A DNA stretch of 64,000 bases from Pseudomonas sp. SORT22 (lineage in GTDB: Bacteria; Pseudomonadota; Gammaproteobacteria; Pseudomonadales; Pseudomonadaceae), in assembly GCF_018417635.1 (NCBI RefSeq), contig NZ_CP071007.1, positions 5,518,501 to 5,582,500 of the forward strand. Reading direction: 5' to 3'. Shown piece after piece: positions 8,808-18,333 of this stretch; the stretch's first letter is position 1, and each line of letters starts with the position of its first letter. The notes under the pieces were generated by a model. The model was given only the letters and a program-made list of their open reading frames with translations. It was not told where the DNA came from and searched no databases. Both the position numbers and the translations under genes were made by a program.

Positions 8808-9377
8808 ATGAAGAACCTCAGCCCGGATTACCTCAAGCATCAGTTCCTGATTGCCATGCCACACATGGCCGACCCGAACTTCGCGCAGACCTTGACCTAT
8901 ATCGTCGAGCACAACGCCAATGGGGCGATGGGGCTGGTGGTCAATCGGCCACAAGACCTCAACCTGGGCGATATCCTCGAACAGCTGCGCCCGGACGTCG
9001 AACCGCCGGCCAGTTGCATTCATGTACCAATCTATATGGGCGGCCCGGTGCAAACCGACCGCGGCTTCGTCCTGCACACCAGCGAGCGCAGCTTCCAGGC
9101 CACCGTCGAACTCGACGGCCTGTCGCTGACCACCTCCCAGGACGTGCTGTTTGCCATCGCCGACGGCCTGGGCCCGAAACAGAGCCTGATTACCCTCGGC
9201 TATGCCGGCTGGGAAGCCGGGCAGCTGGAAGCGGAACTGGCCGACAACGCCTGGCTGAACTGCCCGTTCGACCCCGAGATCATCTTCGGCATGGCCTGTG
9301 AGCAGCGCCTGGCCGCTGCGGCGGCAAGCCTGGGGATCAACCTCAGCCTGCTGACCAGCCAGGCGGGGCACGCCTGA
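8808..9377 (+). CDS. algH: YqgE/AlgH family protein (UPF0301)
   Basis: A 189-residue cytoplasmic protein of the YqgE/AlgH family. Family hallmarks are LKHQFLIAMPHMADPNF near the start, GAMGLVVNRP, and MGGPVQTDRGFVLH. The biochemical role is not settled; in Pseudomonas the gene has been linked to alginate regulation. Its stop overlaps the start of ruvX (ATGA arrangement), a very common pairing in proteobacteria. The start at 8808 aligns with the conserved N-terminus; upstream in-frame starts lie in non-conserved sequence. Confidence 0.94.
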   Translation: MKNLSPDYLKHQFLIAMPHMADPNFAQTLTYIVEHNANGAMGLVVNRPQDLNLGDILEQLRPDVEPPASCIHVPIYMGGPVQTDRGFVLHTSERSFQATVELDGLSLTTSQDVLFAIADGLGPKQSLITLGYAGWEAGQLEAELADNAWLNCPFDPEIIFGMACEQRLAAAAASLGINLSLLTSQAGHA

Positions 9378-9808
9378 TGGCCGAAGTACGTCTACTGCTG
9401 GGCTTTGACTACGGCAGCCGCCAGATCGGCGTCGCCGTCGGCCAGGTGATCACCGGCCAGGCCCGCGAGCTGTGCACCCTCAAGGCGCAGAACGGCACGC
9501 CGGACTGGGCCCAGGTTGAAAAACTGATCAAAGAGTGGAAACCCGACGCCCTGGTGGTCGGCCTGCCCTTGAACATGGATGGCAGCCCCAGCGAGATGAG
9601 CGAGCGCGCAGAAAAATTCGCCCGCCGCCTTAATGGTCGATACAACCTGCCGGTCCACACCCACGACGAACGCCTGACCACTTTCGAAGCCAAGGGCGAG
9701 CGCATGGCCCGTGGCGGCCAGCGCGGCAGTTACCGCGACAATCCGGTGGATGCCATTGCCGCCGCCTTGCTGCTGCAGGGCTGGCTGGAGGCCAATACCG
9801 GGGCCTGA
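9377..9808 (+). CDS. ruvX: RuvX/YqgF, Holliday-junction resolvase-like / pre-16S rRNA nuclease
   Basis: A 143-residue RNase H-fold protein. LLGFDYGSRQIGVAVG carries the first catalytic aspartate; VVGLPLNMDGSPSEMSERA and the C-terminal DNPVDAIAAALLLQ complete the active site. YqgF is needed in E. coli for 5' end processing of 16S rRNA and is structurally like RuvC. The ATG overlaps the algH stop, so the two are translationally coupled. pyrR follows 62 bases later. Confidence 0.95.
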   Translation: MAEVRLLLGFDYGSRQIGVAVGQVITGQARELCTLKAQNGTPDWAQVEKLIKEWKPDALVVGLPLNMDGSPSEMSERAEKFARRLNGRYNLPVHTHDERLTTFEAKGERMARGGQRGSYRDNPVDAIAAALLLQGWLEANTGA

Positions 9809-9870
9809 GACCCGATCATCGCATTCAAGCCGGGCCAGCGCACCGCTCCCCGGCCTCTTGAGGAGCAAGC

Positions 9871-10389
9871 ATGAGCCTACCCAATCCCGCCGAACTGATC
9901 CGGCAGATGGCCGTCGACCTTCGCGCCCATCTGGCCCGCCGCGCCATTGCCGAGCCGCGTTTCATCGGCATCCGCACCGGGGGTGTCTGGGTCGCCCAGG
10001 CCCTGCTCGAAGAGCTGGGCAGCGACGCCGCCCTGGGCACGCTCGACGTTTCCTTCTACCGCGACGACTTCAGCCAGAACGGCCTGCACCCGCAGGTGCG
10101 CCCGTCCGACCTGCCGTTCGAGATCGAAGGCCAGCACCTGGTGCTGATCGACGATGTACTGATGAGCGGGCGTACCATCCGCGCCGCCCTCAACGAGCTG
10201 TTCGACTATGGCCGCCCGGCCAGCGTGACCCTGGTCTGCCTGCTCGACCTGGATGCCGGCGAATTGCCGATCCGGCCGAATGTGGTCGGCGCCACCCTGT
10301 CGCTGGCTGCCCATGAACGGGTAAAATTGACCGGACCCGCACCGCTCGCCCTCGAGCGCCAGGACCTCGCCTCCGCTTCCGCCCTTTAA
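9871..10389 (+). CDS. pyrR: PyrR, pyrimidine operon regulator / uracil phosphoribosyltransferase
   Basis: A 172-residue type I phosphoribosyltransferase-fold protein. The PRPP-binding loop is [18 protein letters not shown]. In Gram-positives PyrR is an RNA-binding attenuator that also has uracil phosphoribosyltransferase activity; in Pseudomonas it is thought to regulate pyr genes, but how is less clear. I see no obvious attenuator hairpin before it. It lies 12 bases upstream of pyrB in one operon. GAGGAG precedes the ATG. Confidence 0.94.
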   Translation: MSLPNPAELIRQMAVDLRAHLARRAIAEPRFIGIRTGGVWVAQALLEELGSDAALGTLDVSFYRDDFSQNGLHPQVRPSDLPFEIEGQHLVLIDDVLMSGRTIRAALNELFDYGRPASVTLVCLLDLDAGELPIRPNVVGATLSLAAHERVKLTGPAPLALERQDLASASAL

Positions 10390-10401
10390 GAGTCCCCCGC
10401 G

Positions 10402-11406
10402 ATGACGCCAATCGACGCCAAGCGCCCGCTGCAGCTCAATGATCAGGGCCAGCTGCGCCACTTTCTCTCGCTCGACGGTTTGCCCCGCGAACTGCTGACC
10501 GAAATCCTCGACACCGCCGACTCGTTCCTCGAAGTCGGCGCCCGGGCCGTGAAGAAGGTCCCGTTGCTGCGCGGCAAGACCGTCTGCAACGTGTTCTTCG
10601 AGAACTCCACGCGCACCCGCACCACCTTCGAACTGGCCGCCCAGCGGCTGTCGGCCGACGTCATCACCCTGAACGTGTCGACCTCTTCGACCAGCAAGGG
10701 TGAAACCCTGTTCGACACCCTGCGCAACCTCGAAGCCATGGCCGCCGACATGTTCGTCGTGCGTCATGCCGACTCGGGCGCCGCGCACTTCATCGCCGAG
10801 CACGTGTGCCCGGAGGTGGCGATCATCAACGGCGGCGACGGCCGCCACGCCCACCCGACCCAGGGCATGCTCGACATGCTCACCATTCGTCGGCACAAGG
10901 GCGGCTTCGAGAACCTCTCGGTGGCCATCGTCGGCGACATCCTGCACTCGCGGGTGGCGCGCTCGAACATGCTCGCGCTGAAAACCCTGGGCTGCCCGGA
11001 CATCCGCGTGATCGGCCCGAAAACCCTGCTGCCGATCGGTATCGAGCAGTATGGGGTGAAGGTCTACACCGACCTCGAGCAAGGCCTCAAGGACGTCGAC
11101 GTGGTGATCATGCTGCGCCTGCAGCGTGAGCGCATGGCCGGCGGCCTGCTGCCCAGCGAAGGCGAGTTCTACCGCCTGTTCGGCCTGACCACCGCGCGCC
11201 TGGCCGGGGCCAAGCCGGATGCCATCGTCATGCACCCGGGCCCGATCAACCGCGGCGTCGAGATTGAATCAGCGGTGGCCGACGGCGCCCACTCGGTGAT
11301 CCTCAACCAGGTCACCTACGGCATCGCCGTGCGCATGGCGGTGCTGTCCATGGCCATGAGCGGGCAGACCGCGCAACGTCAATTCGAGCAGGAGAACGCC
11401 CAGTGA
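10402..11406 (+). CDS. pyrB: Aspartate carbamoyltransferase, catalytic subunit
   Basis: A 334-residue enzyme that condenses carbamoyl phosphate with aspartate, the committed step of pyrimidine synthesis. The carbamoyl-phosphate site is [14 protein letters not shown] and the [10 protein letters not shown] motif is present. The roughly 30-residue N-terminal extension is typical of the Pseudomonas class A enzyme, which forms a dodecamer with the inactive dihydroorotase-like PyrC' encoded next. Its stop overlaps the pyrC' GTG start (GTGA), which suits fixed stoichiometry of the two subunits. Confidence 0.97.
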   Translation: MTPIDAKRPLQLNDQGQLRHFLSLDGLPRELLTEILDTADSFLEVGARAVKKVPLLRGKTVCNVFFENSTRTRTTFELAAQRLSADVITLNVSTSSTSKGETLFDTLRNLEAMAADMFVVRHADSGAAHFIAEHVCPEVAIINGGDGRHAHPTQGMLDMLTIRRHKGGFENLSVAIVGDILHSRVARSNMLALKTLGCPDIRVIGPKTLLPIGIEQYGVKVYTDLEQGLKDVDVVIMLRLQRERMAGGLLPSEGEFYRLFGLTTARLAGAKPDAIVMHPGPINRGVEIESAVADGAHSVILNQVTYGIAVRMAVLSMAMSGQTAQRQFEQENAQ

Positions 11407-12674
11407 CCCTCAGTATTCTCGGCGCCCGGGTCATCGACCCGCTGAGCGGCCTGGACCAGACCACTGACCTGCACATCGATGCCGGCAAGATCATCGCCAT
11501 CGGCGCCGCCCCGGCAGGCTTCAAGCCGGCGCGCAGCATCGACGCCCAAGGCCTGGTAGCCGCCCCCGGCCTGGTCGACCTCAACGTCGCCCTGCGCGAG
11601 CCCGGCTACAGCCGCAAGGGCAGCATCGCCAGCGAAACCCGCGCTGCCGCTGCCGGTGGCGTCACCAGCCTGTGCTGCCCGCCGCAGACCAAGCCGGTGC
11701 TGGACACCTCGGCAGTGGCCGAGCTGATTCTCGACCGCGCCCGCGAAGCCGGGCACAGCAAGGTCTACCCGATCGGCGCCCTGAGCAAAGGCCTTGAAGG
11801 CGAGCAGCTTGCCGAGCTGATTGCCCTGCGCGACGCCGGCTGCGTGGCCTTTGGCAACGGCCTCAATGCCTTTGCCAACAACCGCACCCTGGCCCGCGCC
11901 CTGGAATACGCCGCGACCTTCGACCTGACGGTGATCTTCCACTCCCAGGACCGCGACCTGGCCCAGGGTGGCCTGGCCCACGAAGGCGCCATGGCCAGCT
12001 TCCTCGGCCTTCCGGGCATCCCGGAAACCGCCGAGACCGTGGCCCTGGCGCGCAACCTGCTGCTGGTCGAACAGACCGGCGTGCGTGCGCACTTCAGCCA
12101 GCTGACCAGCGCCCGCGGCGCGCGGCTGATCGCCCAGGCCCAGGAACTGGGCCTGCCGGTGACCGCCGACGTGGCCCTGTACCAGCTGATCCTCACCGAC
12201 GAAGCGCTGCGCGACTTCTCCAGCCTCTACCACGTGCAACCGCCGCTGCGCACCCGCGCCGACCGCGACGGCCTGCGCGAGGCGGTGAAGTCCGGGGTGA
12301 TCCAGGCGATTTCCAGCCATCACCAGCCCCACGAGCGGGATGCCAAACTGGCACCGTTCGGCGCCACCGAGCCGGGCATCAGCAGTGTCGAACTGTTGCT
12401 GCCGCTGGCCATGACCCTGGTGGAAGACGGCCTGCTCGACTTGCCGACTTTGTTGCAACGTTTGTCTGCAGGCCCTGCAGCAGCGCTGCGCCTGCCAGCG
12501 GGCGAGCTGAAGGTAGGCAGTGCCGCAGACCTGGTGCTGTTCGACGCCAAGGCCTCGACCCTGGCCGGCGAGCAATGGCGCTCGAAGGGCGACAACTGCC
12601 CGTTCATCGGCCACTGCCTGCCGAGTGCGGTGCGTTATACCTTGGTCGATGGGCATATCAGTCACGAAGCCTGA
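11403..12674 (+). CDS. pyrC': PyrC', inactive dihydroorotase-like subunit of ATCase
   Basis: A 423-residue amidohydrolase-fold protein. Active dihydroorotases have an H-x-H zinc motif before LREPG; here the sequence is [10 protein letters not shown], so N61 and A63 replace both histidines. The protein therefore should lack dihydroorotase activity. In Pseudomonas this pseudo-enzyme holds the PyrB trimers in an active dodecamer. It starts with GTG at 11403, overlapping the pyrB stop by four bases. A perfect REP palindrome follows the stop codon. Confidence 0.95.
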   Translation: MTLSILGARVIDPLSGLDQTTDLHIDAGKIIAIGAAPAGFKPARSIDAQGLVAAPGLVDLNVALREPGYSRKGSIASETRAAAAGGVTSLCCPPQTKPVLDTSAVAELILDRAREAGHSKVYPIGALSKGLEGEQLAELIALRDAGCVAFGNGLNAFANNRTLARALEYAATFDLTVIFHSQDRDLAQGGLAHEGAMASFLGLPGIPETAETVALARNLLLVEQTGVRAHFSQLTSARGARLIAQAQELGLPVTADVALYQLILTDEALRDFSSLYHVQPPLRTRADRDGLREAVKSGVIQAISSHHQPHERDAKLAPFGATEPGISSVELLLPLAMTLVEDGLLDLPTLLQRLSAGPAAALRLPAGELKVGSAADLVLFDAKASTLAGEQWRSKGDNCPFIGHCLPSAVRYTLVDGHISHEA

Positions 12675-12688
12675 GTTTGCGCTGCTAC

Positions 12689-12754
12689 ATCGCGGGTCAA
12701 GCCCGCTCCCACAGGATTTCACCCATCTCTGTGGGAGCGGGCTTGACCCGCGAT
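12689..12754. repeat. REP pair (perfect 26-bp inverted repeat)
   Basis: The arms ATCGCGGGTCAAGCCCGCTC... and their exact complement are separated by about 14 bases. This is the Pseudomonas REP type with a GCGGG-TCAAG-CCCGC core. It lies 15 bases after the pyrC' stop, where it could stabilise the 3' end of the pyr mRNA. Confidence 0.9.
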
Positions 12755-12851
12755 AGCCATTACCACTCATCCTGCAAGGTTGAAATCCTTCCCACCACCC
12801 CCATATGAGTCTGCATCAGGCATTTTCGCCCCGCTGCGTGGAGACTCTCCC

Positions 12852-13382
12852 TTGACCACCATCGTTTCAGTTCGCCGCCACGGCAAAGTCGTCATGGGCG
12901 GCGACGGCCAGGTTTCTCTCGGCAACACCGTGATGAAAGGCAACGCCAAGAAAGTCCGCCGCCTGTACCACGGCCAGGTCATCGCCGGTTTCGCCGGTGC
13001 CACCGCCGACGCCTTCACCCTGTTCGAACGCTTCGAAGGGCAACTGGAAAAACACCAGGGCCATCTGATCCGCGCCGCCGTGGAGCTGGCCAAGGAGTGG
13101 CGTACCGACCGTTCCCTGAGCCGCCTGGAAGCCATGCTGGCGGTAGCCAACAAGGACGCATCGCTGATCATCACCGGCAACGGTGACGTGGTCGAGCCCG
13201 AAGACGGCCTGATCGCCATGGGTTCCGGTGGCGCCTACGCCCAGGCCGCCGCCCGCGCCCTGCTGCAAAAGACCGACCTCTCGGCCCGCGAAATCGCCGA
13301 GACCGCGCTGAACATCGCCGGTGACATCTGTGTGTTCACCAACCACAACCTGACCATCGAGGAGCAGGACCTGGCCGAGTAA
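12852..13382 (+). CDS. hslV: HslV, peptidase subunit of the HslVU ATP-dependent protease
   Basis: A 176-residue proteasome-like threonine peptidase. After removal of the initiator Met, the catalytic Thr of [19 protein letters not shown] becomes N-terminal. The start is TTG, because only this codon places TTIVSVRR at the mature N-terminus; GGAG lies eight bases upstream. An upstream in-frame ATG would bury the catalytic threonine and cannot be right. HslV forms two hexamer rings that are gated by HslU, encoded next after a hairpin-containing spacer. Confidence 0.96.
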   Translation: MTTIVSVRRHGKVVMGGDGQVSLGNTVMKGNAKKVRRLYHGQVIAGFAGATADAFTLFERFEGQLEKHQGHLIRAAVELAKEWRTDRSLSRLEAMLAVANKDASLIITGNGDVVEPEDGLIAMGSGGAYAQAAARALLQKTDLSAREIAETALNIAGDICVFTNHNLTIEEQDLAE

Positions 13383-13397
13383 TTCAGCTGTTCTGGC

Positions 13398-13422
13398 GCC
13401 CGGCCCCGGTGGCCGGGCTTTT
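13398..13422 (+). terminator. Hairpin with T-run between hslV and hslU
   Basis: GCCCGGCC and GGCCGGGC form a perfect 8-bp stem with a 5-base loop, followed by TTTT. It looks like an intrinsic terminator but sits between two genes that act as one complex, so it probably acts as a partial terminator or mRNA stabiliser. Confidence 0.7.
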
Positions 13423-13459
13423 CCACGCTGACTTATCGAGCCCAAGGACCATCACTATC

Positions 13460-14797
13460 ATGTCCATGACCCCCCGCGAGATCGTCCACGAACTCAACCG
13501 CCATATCATCGGCCAGGACGACGCCAAGCGCGCCGTCGCCATCGCCCTGCGCAACCGCTGGCGGCGCATGCAGCTGCCGGCCGAGCTGCGCGTTGAAGTG
13601 ACGCCGAAGAACATCCTGATGATCGGCCCGACCGGCGTCGGCAAGACCGAAATCGCCCGGCGCCTGGCAAAGCTTGCCAACGCCCCGTTCATCAAGGTCG
13701 AAGCGACCAAGTTCACCGAGGTCGGCTATGTCGGCCGTGACGTCGAGTCGATCATCCGCGACCTCGCCGATGCCGCGATCAAGATGCTCCGCGAGCAGGA
13801 AATCATCCGCGTCGGCCACCGCGCCGAAGATGCTGCCGAAGAGCGCATCCTCGACGCCCTGCTGCCACCGGCGCGCACCGGCTTCAACGAAGACCAGGTC
13901 GCCAGCCAGGACTCCAACACCCGCCAGCTGTTCCGCAAGCGCTTGCGCGAAGGCCAGCTGGACGACAAGGAAATCGAGATCGAAGTGGCCGAGGCCGTGG
14001 GTGTCGATATTTCCGCGCCGCCGGGCATGGAGGAGATGACCAACCAGTTGCAGAACCTGTTCGCCAACATGGGCAAGGGCAAGCGCAAGAGCCGCAAGCT
14101 CAAGGTCAAGGAAGCGCTCAAGCTGGTGCGCGACGAAGAAGCCGGGCGCCTGGTCAACGAAGACGAGCTCAAGGCCAAGGCCCTGGAAGCGGTCGAGCAG
14201 CACGGCATCGTGTTCATCGACGAAATCGACAAGGTTGCCAAGCGCGGTAACGTTGGCGGCGCCGATGTTTCCCGTGAAGGCGTGCAGCGCGACCTGCTGC
14301 CACTGATCGAAGGCTGCACGGTGAACACCAAGCTGGGCATGGTCAAGACCGACCACATCCTGTTCATCGCCTCCGGTGCCTTCCACCTGAGCAAGCCGAG
14401 CGACCTGGTGCCCGAGCTGCAAGGTCGCCTGCCGATTCGCGTCGAACTCAAGGCCCTGAGCCCGGAAGACTTCGAGCGTATCCTCAGCGAACCGCACGCC
14501 TCGCTCACCGAGCAATACCGTGAGCTGCTGAAAACCGAAGGCCTGAACATCGAGTTCGCCGCCGACGGCATCAAGCGCCTGGCCGAGATCGCCTGGCAGG
14601 TCAACGAGAAAACCGAGAACATCGGTGCCCGTCGCCTGCACACCTTGCTCGAGCGCCTGCTCGAAGAGGTGTCGTTCAGCGCCGGCGACCTGGCCAGCGC
14701 CCACAGCGAAGCGCCGATCCGCATCGACGCCGACTACGTCAACAGCCACCTGGGCGAATTGGCGCAGAACGAAGACCTGTCTCGCTACATTCTCTAA
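13460..14797 (+). CDS. hslU: HslU, AAA+ unfoldase of the HslVU protease
   Basis: A 445-residue ATPase. Walker A is GPTGVGKT (56-63) and Walker B is [10 protein letters not shown]; the intermediate I domain occupies roughly residues 110-240. The C-terminal LSRYIL tail matches the segment that inserts into HslV to activate it. The [13 protein letters not shown] start is the family start. The complex degrades misfolded and regulatory proteins in the cytoplasm. Confidence 0.97.
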   Translation: MSMTPREIVHELNRHIIGQDDAKRAVAIALRNRWRRMQLPAELRVEVTPKNILMIGPTGVGKTEIARRLAKLANAPFIKVEATKFTEVGYVGRDVESIIRDLADAAIKMLREQEIIRVGHRAEDAAEERILDALLPPARTGFNEDQVASQDSNTRQLFRKRLREGQLDDKEIEIEVAEAVGVDISAPPGMEEMTNQLQNLFANMGKGKRKSRKLKVKEALKLVRDEEAGRLVNEDELKAKALEAVEQHGIVFIDEIDKVAKRGNVGGADVSREGVQRDLLPLIEGCTVNTKLGMVKTDHILFIASGAFHLSKPSDLVPELQGRLPIRVELKALSPEDFERILSEPHASLTEQYRELLKTEGLNIEFAADGIKRLAEIAWQVNEKTENIGARRLHTLLERLLEEVSFSAGDLASAHSEAPIRIDADYVNSHLGELAQNEDLSRYIL

Positions 14798-14880
14798 AGC
14801 GGCAAGCTTCAAGCGGCAAGCTGCAAGTCAAGTGCGCTGGACGCCTTCTCTTGTAGCTTGTAGCTTGCAGCTTGTAGCCC
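14798..14880. repeat. AGCTTGCAGCTTG-type inverted repeat, copy 2
   Basis: The left arm has GCGGCAAGCTTCAAGCGGCAAG followed by CTGCAAG; the right arm has CTTGTAGCTTGTAGCTTGCAG. The arms are imperfectly complementary and flank a short spacer. It fills almost the whole gap between hslU and the DUF971 gene. Confidence 0.65.
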
Positions 14881-14894
14881 AAGAGCCCTTATCC

Positions 14895-15272
14895 ATGACC
14901 AGAATCCCCACCGGCATCAACCTGCACAAAGCCTCCAAGACCCTTACCCTGACCTACGGGCCAGGCGAGGTGTACAACCTGCCCGCCGAATTCCTGCGCG
15001 TGCACTCCCCTTCCGCCGAGGTCCAGGGCCACGGCAATCCGATCCTCCAGTACGGCAAGCTTGGCGTTGGCTTGAGCGGGCTGGAACCTGCCGGCCAGTA
15101 CGCACTGAAACTGACCTTCGACGACGGCCACGACAGCGGCCTGTTCACCTGGGAATACCTTGAGCAGTTGTGCCTGCGCCAGCAGGAACTCTGGGATGAC
15201 TACCTTGGCGAGCTGAAAAAAGCCGGCAAATCCCGCGACCCCAACGAGTCGATCGTCAAGCTGATGCTCTAG
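14895..15272 (+). CDS. DUF971 protein (gamma-butyrobetaine hydroxylase N-terminal-like domain)
   Basis: A 125-residue single-domain protein of the DUF971 family. Features include TLTLTYGPGEVYNLPAEFLR, then a G-rich segment, then SGLFTWEYLEQLC near residue 80. The domain is found alone in bacteria and fused to oxygenases in eukaryotes; in bacteria its role is uncertain, with links to iron-sulfur or molybdenum cofactor proteins suggested for related families. It regularly follows hslVU in Pseudomonas. Confidence 0.85.
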   Translation: MTRIPTGINLHKASKTLTLTYGPGEVYNLPAEFLRVHSPSAEVQGHGNPILQYGKLGVGLSGLEPAGQYALKLTFDDGHDSGLFTWEYLEQLCLRQQELWDDYLGELKKAGKSRDPNESIVKLML

Positions 15273-15622
15273 CTCGGGCCCCTCAGGGTTTAGAGCGCAT
15301 TTTCTAATTCTATTTGCTTGAATGCCTGCACCACGGCCAATGAGTGGCCGTCTTGCGCTATACCAAAAAGTCGGGTAACCAATGGATCTGGCAAGTTCCC
15401 TGCATCGGATTTAATGCAGGGTCGGGCTGGTATGTAGAGGTCGCGAGCGAAAGCAGGCAGTCTTCTCACGCAGAAAAAACCCGCATGGCTCATCGTCGTT
15501 TGCATCCGGCCGCAGGACCGCAGTTCGTTATCACTGGTCACCCGAGCAGCAGTACCGGGCGTTCGTCTGTGTAACGCGCACAGTCAAACCGGTACTCGTC
15601 TCAGGACAACGGAGCGTCGTAG
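15273..15622 (+). promoter_or_regulatory. Region upstream of phaC1 with a sigma-54-like promoter and a palindrome
   Basis: This 350-base gap holds no gene. TGGCAAG-TTCC-CTGCA at 15389-15404 has GG and GC at the exact sigma-54 spacing (GG-N10-GC) and fits the -24/-12 consensus well. CCCTGCAT at 15398-15405 and ATGCAGGG at 15414-15421 form a perfect 8-bp inverted repeat that overlaps the -12 element and the predicted start site. PhaD is known to act on the phaC1 promoter in P. putida, so the palindrome is a candidate operator. GGAG precedes the phaC1 ATG. Confidence 0.55.
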
Positions 15623-17302
15623 ATGAGTAACAAGAATAACGATGACCTGCAGCGCCAAGCCTCGGAAAACACCCTGGGTCTGAACCCGGTGATCGGCTTG
15701 CGCCGCAAGGATTTGCTGACATCTGCTCGAATGGTCCTGCGTCAGGCCATTCGTCAACCGCTGCACAGTGCCAAGCATGTCGCCCATTTCGGCATGGAGC
15801 TGAAAGATGTGATCTTCGGCAAGTCGAGCTTGCAGCCCGAGGGCGATGACCGCCGTTTTCACGACCCGGCCTGGAGCCAGAACCCGCTGTATCGCCGCTA
15901 CCTGCAGACCTACCTGGCCTGGCGCAAGGAACTGCACGACTGGATCGATACCAGCAACCTCTCCGACCAGGACATCAGCCGCGGCCACTTCGTCATCAAC
16001 CTGATGACCGAGGCCATGGCGCCGACCAACACCGCAGCCAACCCGGCGGCGGTCAAACGCTTCTTCGAAACCGGTGGCAAGAGCCTGCTCGACGGCCTGT
16101 CGAACCTGGCCAAGGACATGGTCAACAATGGCGGCATGCCCAGCCAGGTGAACATGGACGCCTTCGAAGTCGGCAAGAACCTCGGCACCAGCGAAGGCGC
16201 GGTGGTGTTTCGCAATGACGTGCTGGAACTGATCCAGTACCGGCCGATCACCGAGCAGGTGCTGGAAAAGCCGCTGCTGGTGGTACCGCCGCAGATCAAC
16301 AAGTTCTACGTCTTCGACCTCAGCCCGGAAAAGAGCCTGGCGCGTTTCTGCCTGCGCTCCAACGTGCAGACCTTCATCGTCAGTTGGCGCAACCCGACCA
16401 AGTCCCAGCGCGAATGGGGCCTGTCGACCTACATCGACGCGCTCAAGGAAGCGGTCGACGTGATCCTGGCGATCACCGGCAGCAAGGACCTGAACATGCT
16501 CGGCGCCTGCTCCGGCGGTATCACCTGCACTGCGCTGGTGGGCCACTACGCGGCGCTGGGCGAAAAGAAGGTCAACGCCCTGACCCTGCTGGTCAGCGTG
16601 CTCGATACCACCCTCGATACCCAGGTGGCGCTGTTCGTCGACGAGCAGACCCTCGAGGCGGCCAAGCGCCACTCCTATCAGGCCGGTGTGCTCGAAGGCC
16701 GCGACATGGCCAAGGTATTCGCCTGGATGCGCCCCAACGACCTGATCTGGAACTACTGGGTCAACAACTACCTGCTGGGCAACGAGCCGCCGGTGTTCGA
16801 CATCCTGTTCTGGAACAACGACACCACGCGACTGCCGGCCGCCTTCCACGGCGACCTGATCGAAATGTTCAAAAACAACCCACTGCTGCGCCCCGATGCA
16901 CTGGAAGTGTGCGGCACGCCGATCGACCTCAAGCAGGTGACCACCGACATCTTCAGCGTCGCCGGTACCGCCGATCACATCACCCCGTGGCAGTCATGCT
17001 ACAAGTCGGCGCAGCTGTTCGGTGGCAAGGTCGAGTTCCTGCTGTCCAACAGCGGCCATATCCAGAGCATCCTCAACCCGCCGGGCAACCCCAAGGCGCG
17101 CTACATGACCAACAGTGAAATGCCCGCCAGCGCCCTCGACTGGCAAGAGAACTCGACCAAGCACACCGATTCCTGGTGGCTGTACTGGCACACCTGGCTG
17201 GCCGAGCGTTCCGGCAAGCTGAAAAAAGCCCCGGTCAACCTTGGCAACAAGGCTTACGTCGCCGGTGCCGCCGCGCCAGGGACCTACGTTCACGAGCGTT
17301 GA
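15623..17302 (+). CDS. phaC1: PhaC1, class II PHA synthase
   Basis: A 559-residue polymerase that joins (R)-3-hydroxyacyl-CoA (C6-C14) into medium-chain-length PHA at the granule surface. The lipase-like box is GACSGG with nucleophile C296. The fold is alpha/beta hydrolase, and the conserved segments DPAWSQNPLYRRYLQ and ISWRNP-type strand are present. Length and motifs match class II enzymes of Pseudomonas. It starts the phaC1-Z-C2-D cluster; a hairpin follows before phaZ. It is a close paralogue of phaC2 in this window. Confidence 0.98.
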   Translation: MSNKNNDDLQRQASENTLGLNPVIGLRRKDLLTSARMVLRQAIRQPLHSAKHVAHFGMELKDVIFGKSSLQPEGDDRRFHDPAWSQNPLYRRYLQTYLAWRKELHDWIDTSNLSDQDISRGHFVINLMTEAMAPTNTAANPAAVKRFFETGGKSLLDGLSNLAKDMVNNGGMPSQVNMDAFEVGKNLGTSEGAVVFRNDVLELIQYRPITEQVLEKPLLVVPPQINKFYVFDLSPEKSLARFCLRSNVQTFIVSWRNPTKSQREWGLSTYIDALKEAVDVILAITGSKDLNMLGACSGGITCTALVGHYAALGEKKVNALTLLVSVLDTTLDTQVALFVDEQTLEAAKRHSYQAGVLEGRDMAKVFAWMRPNDLIWNYWVNNYLLGNEPPVFDILFWNNDTTRLPAAFHGDLIEMFKNNPLLRPDALEVCGTPIDLKQVTTDIFSVAGTADHITPWQSCYKSAQLFGGKVEFLLSNSGHIQSILNPPGNPKARYMTNSEMPASALDWQENSTKHTDSWWLYWHTWLAERSGKLKKAPVNLGNKAYVAGAAAPGTYVHER

Positions 17303-17312
17303 TAGCGAACAC

Positions 17313-17341
17313 CGCCGCAGCTCGCGAGGGCTGCGGCGTTT
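17313..17341 (+). terminator. Hairpin between phaC1 and phaZ
   Basis: CGCCGCAG and CTGCGGCG form a perfect 8-bp stem around a 10-base loop, followed by TTTAT. A terminator-like structure after phaC1 is known in related strains. It would allow phaC1 to be made in excess of the downstream genes. Confidence 0.7.
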
Positions 17342-17362
17342 ATCCAACACAGGGCTTCGCGC

Positions 17363-18214
17363 ATGCCGCAACCGTATATTTTCAGGACCGTCGACCTGGA
17401 TGGCCAGACCATCCGCACCGCCGTCCGACCCGGCAAGCCGCACTTGACGCCCTTGCTGATCTTCAATGGCATCGGCGCCAACCTGGAGCTGGTGTTCCCC
17501 TTCATCCAGGCCCTGGACCCGGACCTTGAGGTAATTGCTTTCGACGTGCCGGGGGTCGGCGGTTCATCGACCCCGCGCCACCCCTACCGTTTTCCGGGCC
17601 TGGCCAAGCTCACCGCGCGCATGCTCGACTACCTCGACTATGGCCAGGTCAATGTCATTGGCGTGTCCTGGGGCGGGGCGCTGGCCCAGCAGTTCGCCCA
17701 TGACTACCCCGAGCGCTGCAAGAAACTGGTGCTGGCGGCCACCGCCGCTGGCGCGGTGATGGTGCCGGGCAAGCCCAAGGTGTTGTGGTTGATGGCCAGC
17801 CCAAGGCGCTACGTACAGCCGTCCCATGTGATCCGCATCGCCCCGCAGATCTACGGCGGCGCCTTTCGCCGGGACCCGGACCTGGCCCTGTCGCACGCGG
17901 CCAAGGTGCGCTCAGGCGGCAAGCTCGGTTACTACTGGCAACTGTTCGCCGGGCTTGGCTGGACCAGCATTCACTGGCTGCACAAGATCCAGCAGCCGAC
18001 CCTGGTGCTGGCCGGTGACGATGACCCGTTGATTCCCTTGATCAACATGCGCCTGCTGGCCTGGCGAATTCCCAATGCCCAGCTACACATAATCGACGAC
18101 GGCCACTTGTTCCTGATCACCCGGGCCGAGGCCGTCGCCCCGATCATCATGAAGTTTCTCCAGCAAGAGCGCCAACGCGCCGTCATGCACCCTCGGCCCG
18201 CCCCCAGCAGCTGA
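17363..18214 (+). CDS. phaZ: PhaZ, intracellular mcl-PHA depolymerase
   Basis: A 283-residue alpha/beta hydrolase that releases 3-hydroxyacids from stored PHA. The nucleophile is S102 in GVSWGG, with the acid in LAGDDDPLIP and the histidine in IDDGHLFLITR; these match the known triad. The protein is granule-bound. The start gives the standard 283 residues. It lies between the two synthases, so synthesis and breakdown are co-encoded. Confidence 0.97.
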   Translation: MPQPYIFRTVDLDGQTIRTAVRPGKPHLTPLLIFNGIGANLELVFPFIQALDPDLEVIAFDVPGVGGSSTPRHPYRFPGLAKLTARMLDYLDYGQVNVIGVSWGGALAQQFAHDYPERCKKLVLAATAAGAVMVPGKPKVLWLMASPRRYVQPSHVIRIAPQIYGGAFRRDPDLALSHAAKVRSGGKLGYYWQLFAGLGWTSIHWLHKIQQPTLVLAGDDDPLIPLINMRLLAWRIPNAQLHIIDDGHLFLITRAEAVAPIIMKFLQQERQRAVMHPRPAPSS

Positions 18215-18333
18215 GACGCCTGCCACACCCGAGCCCATGGCAGGATGCCAGGCACCCCGGGTGCGCGGCGTGAGGTTGGTGTCGCTCTTGCATTGATGTG
18301 TTTGTTGATGGCCTGACGACGGAGTGTTGCCTG

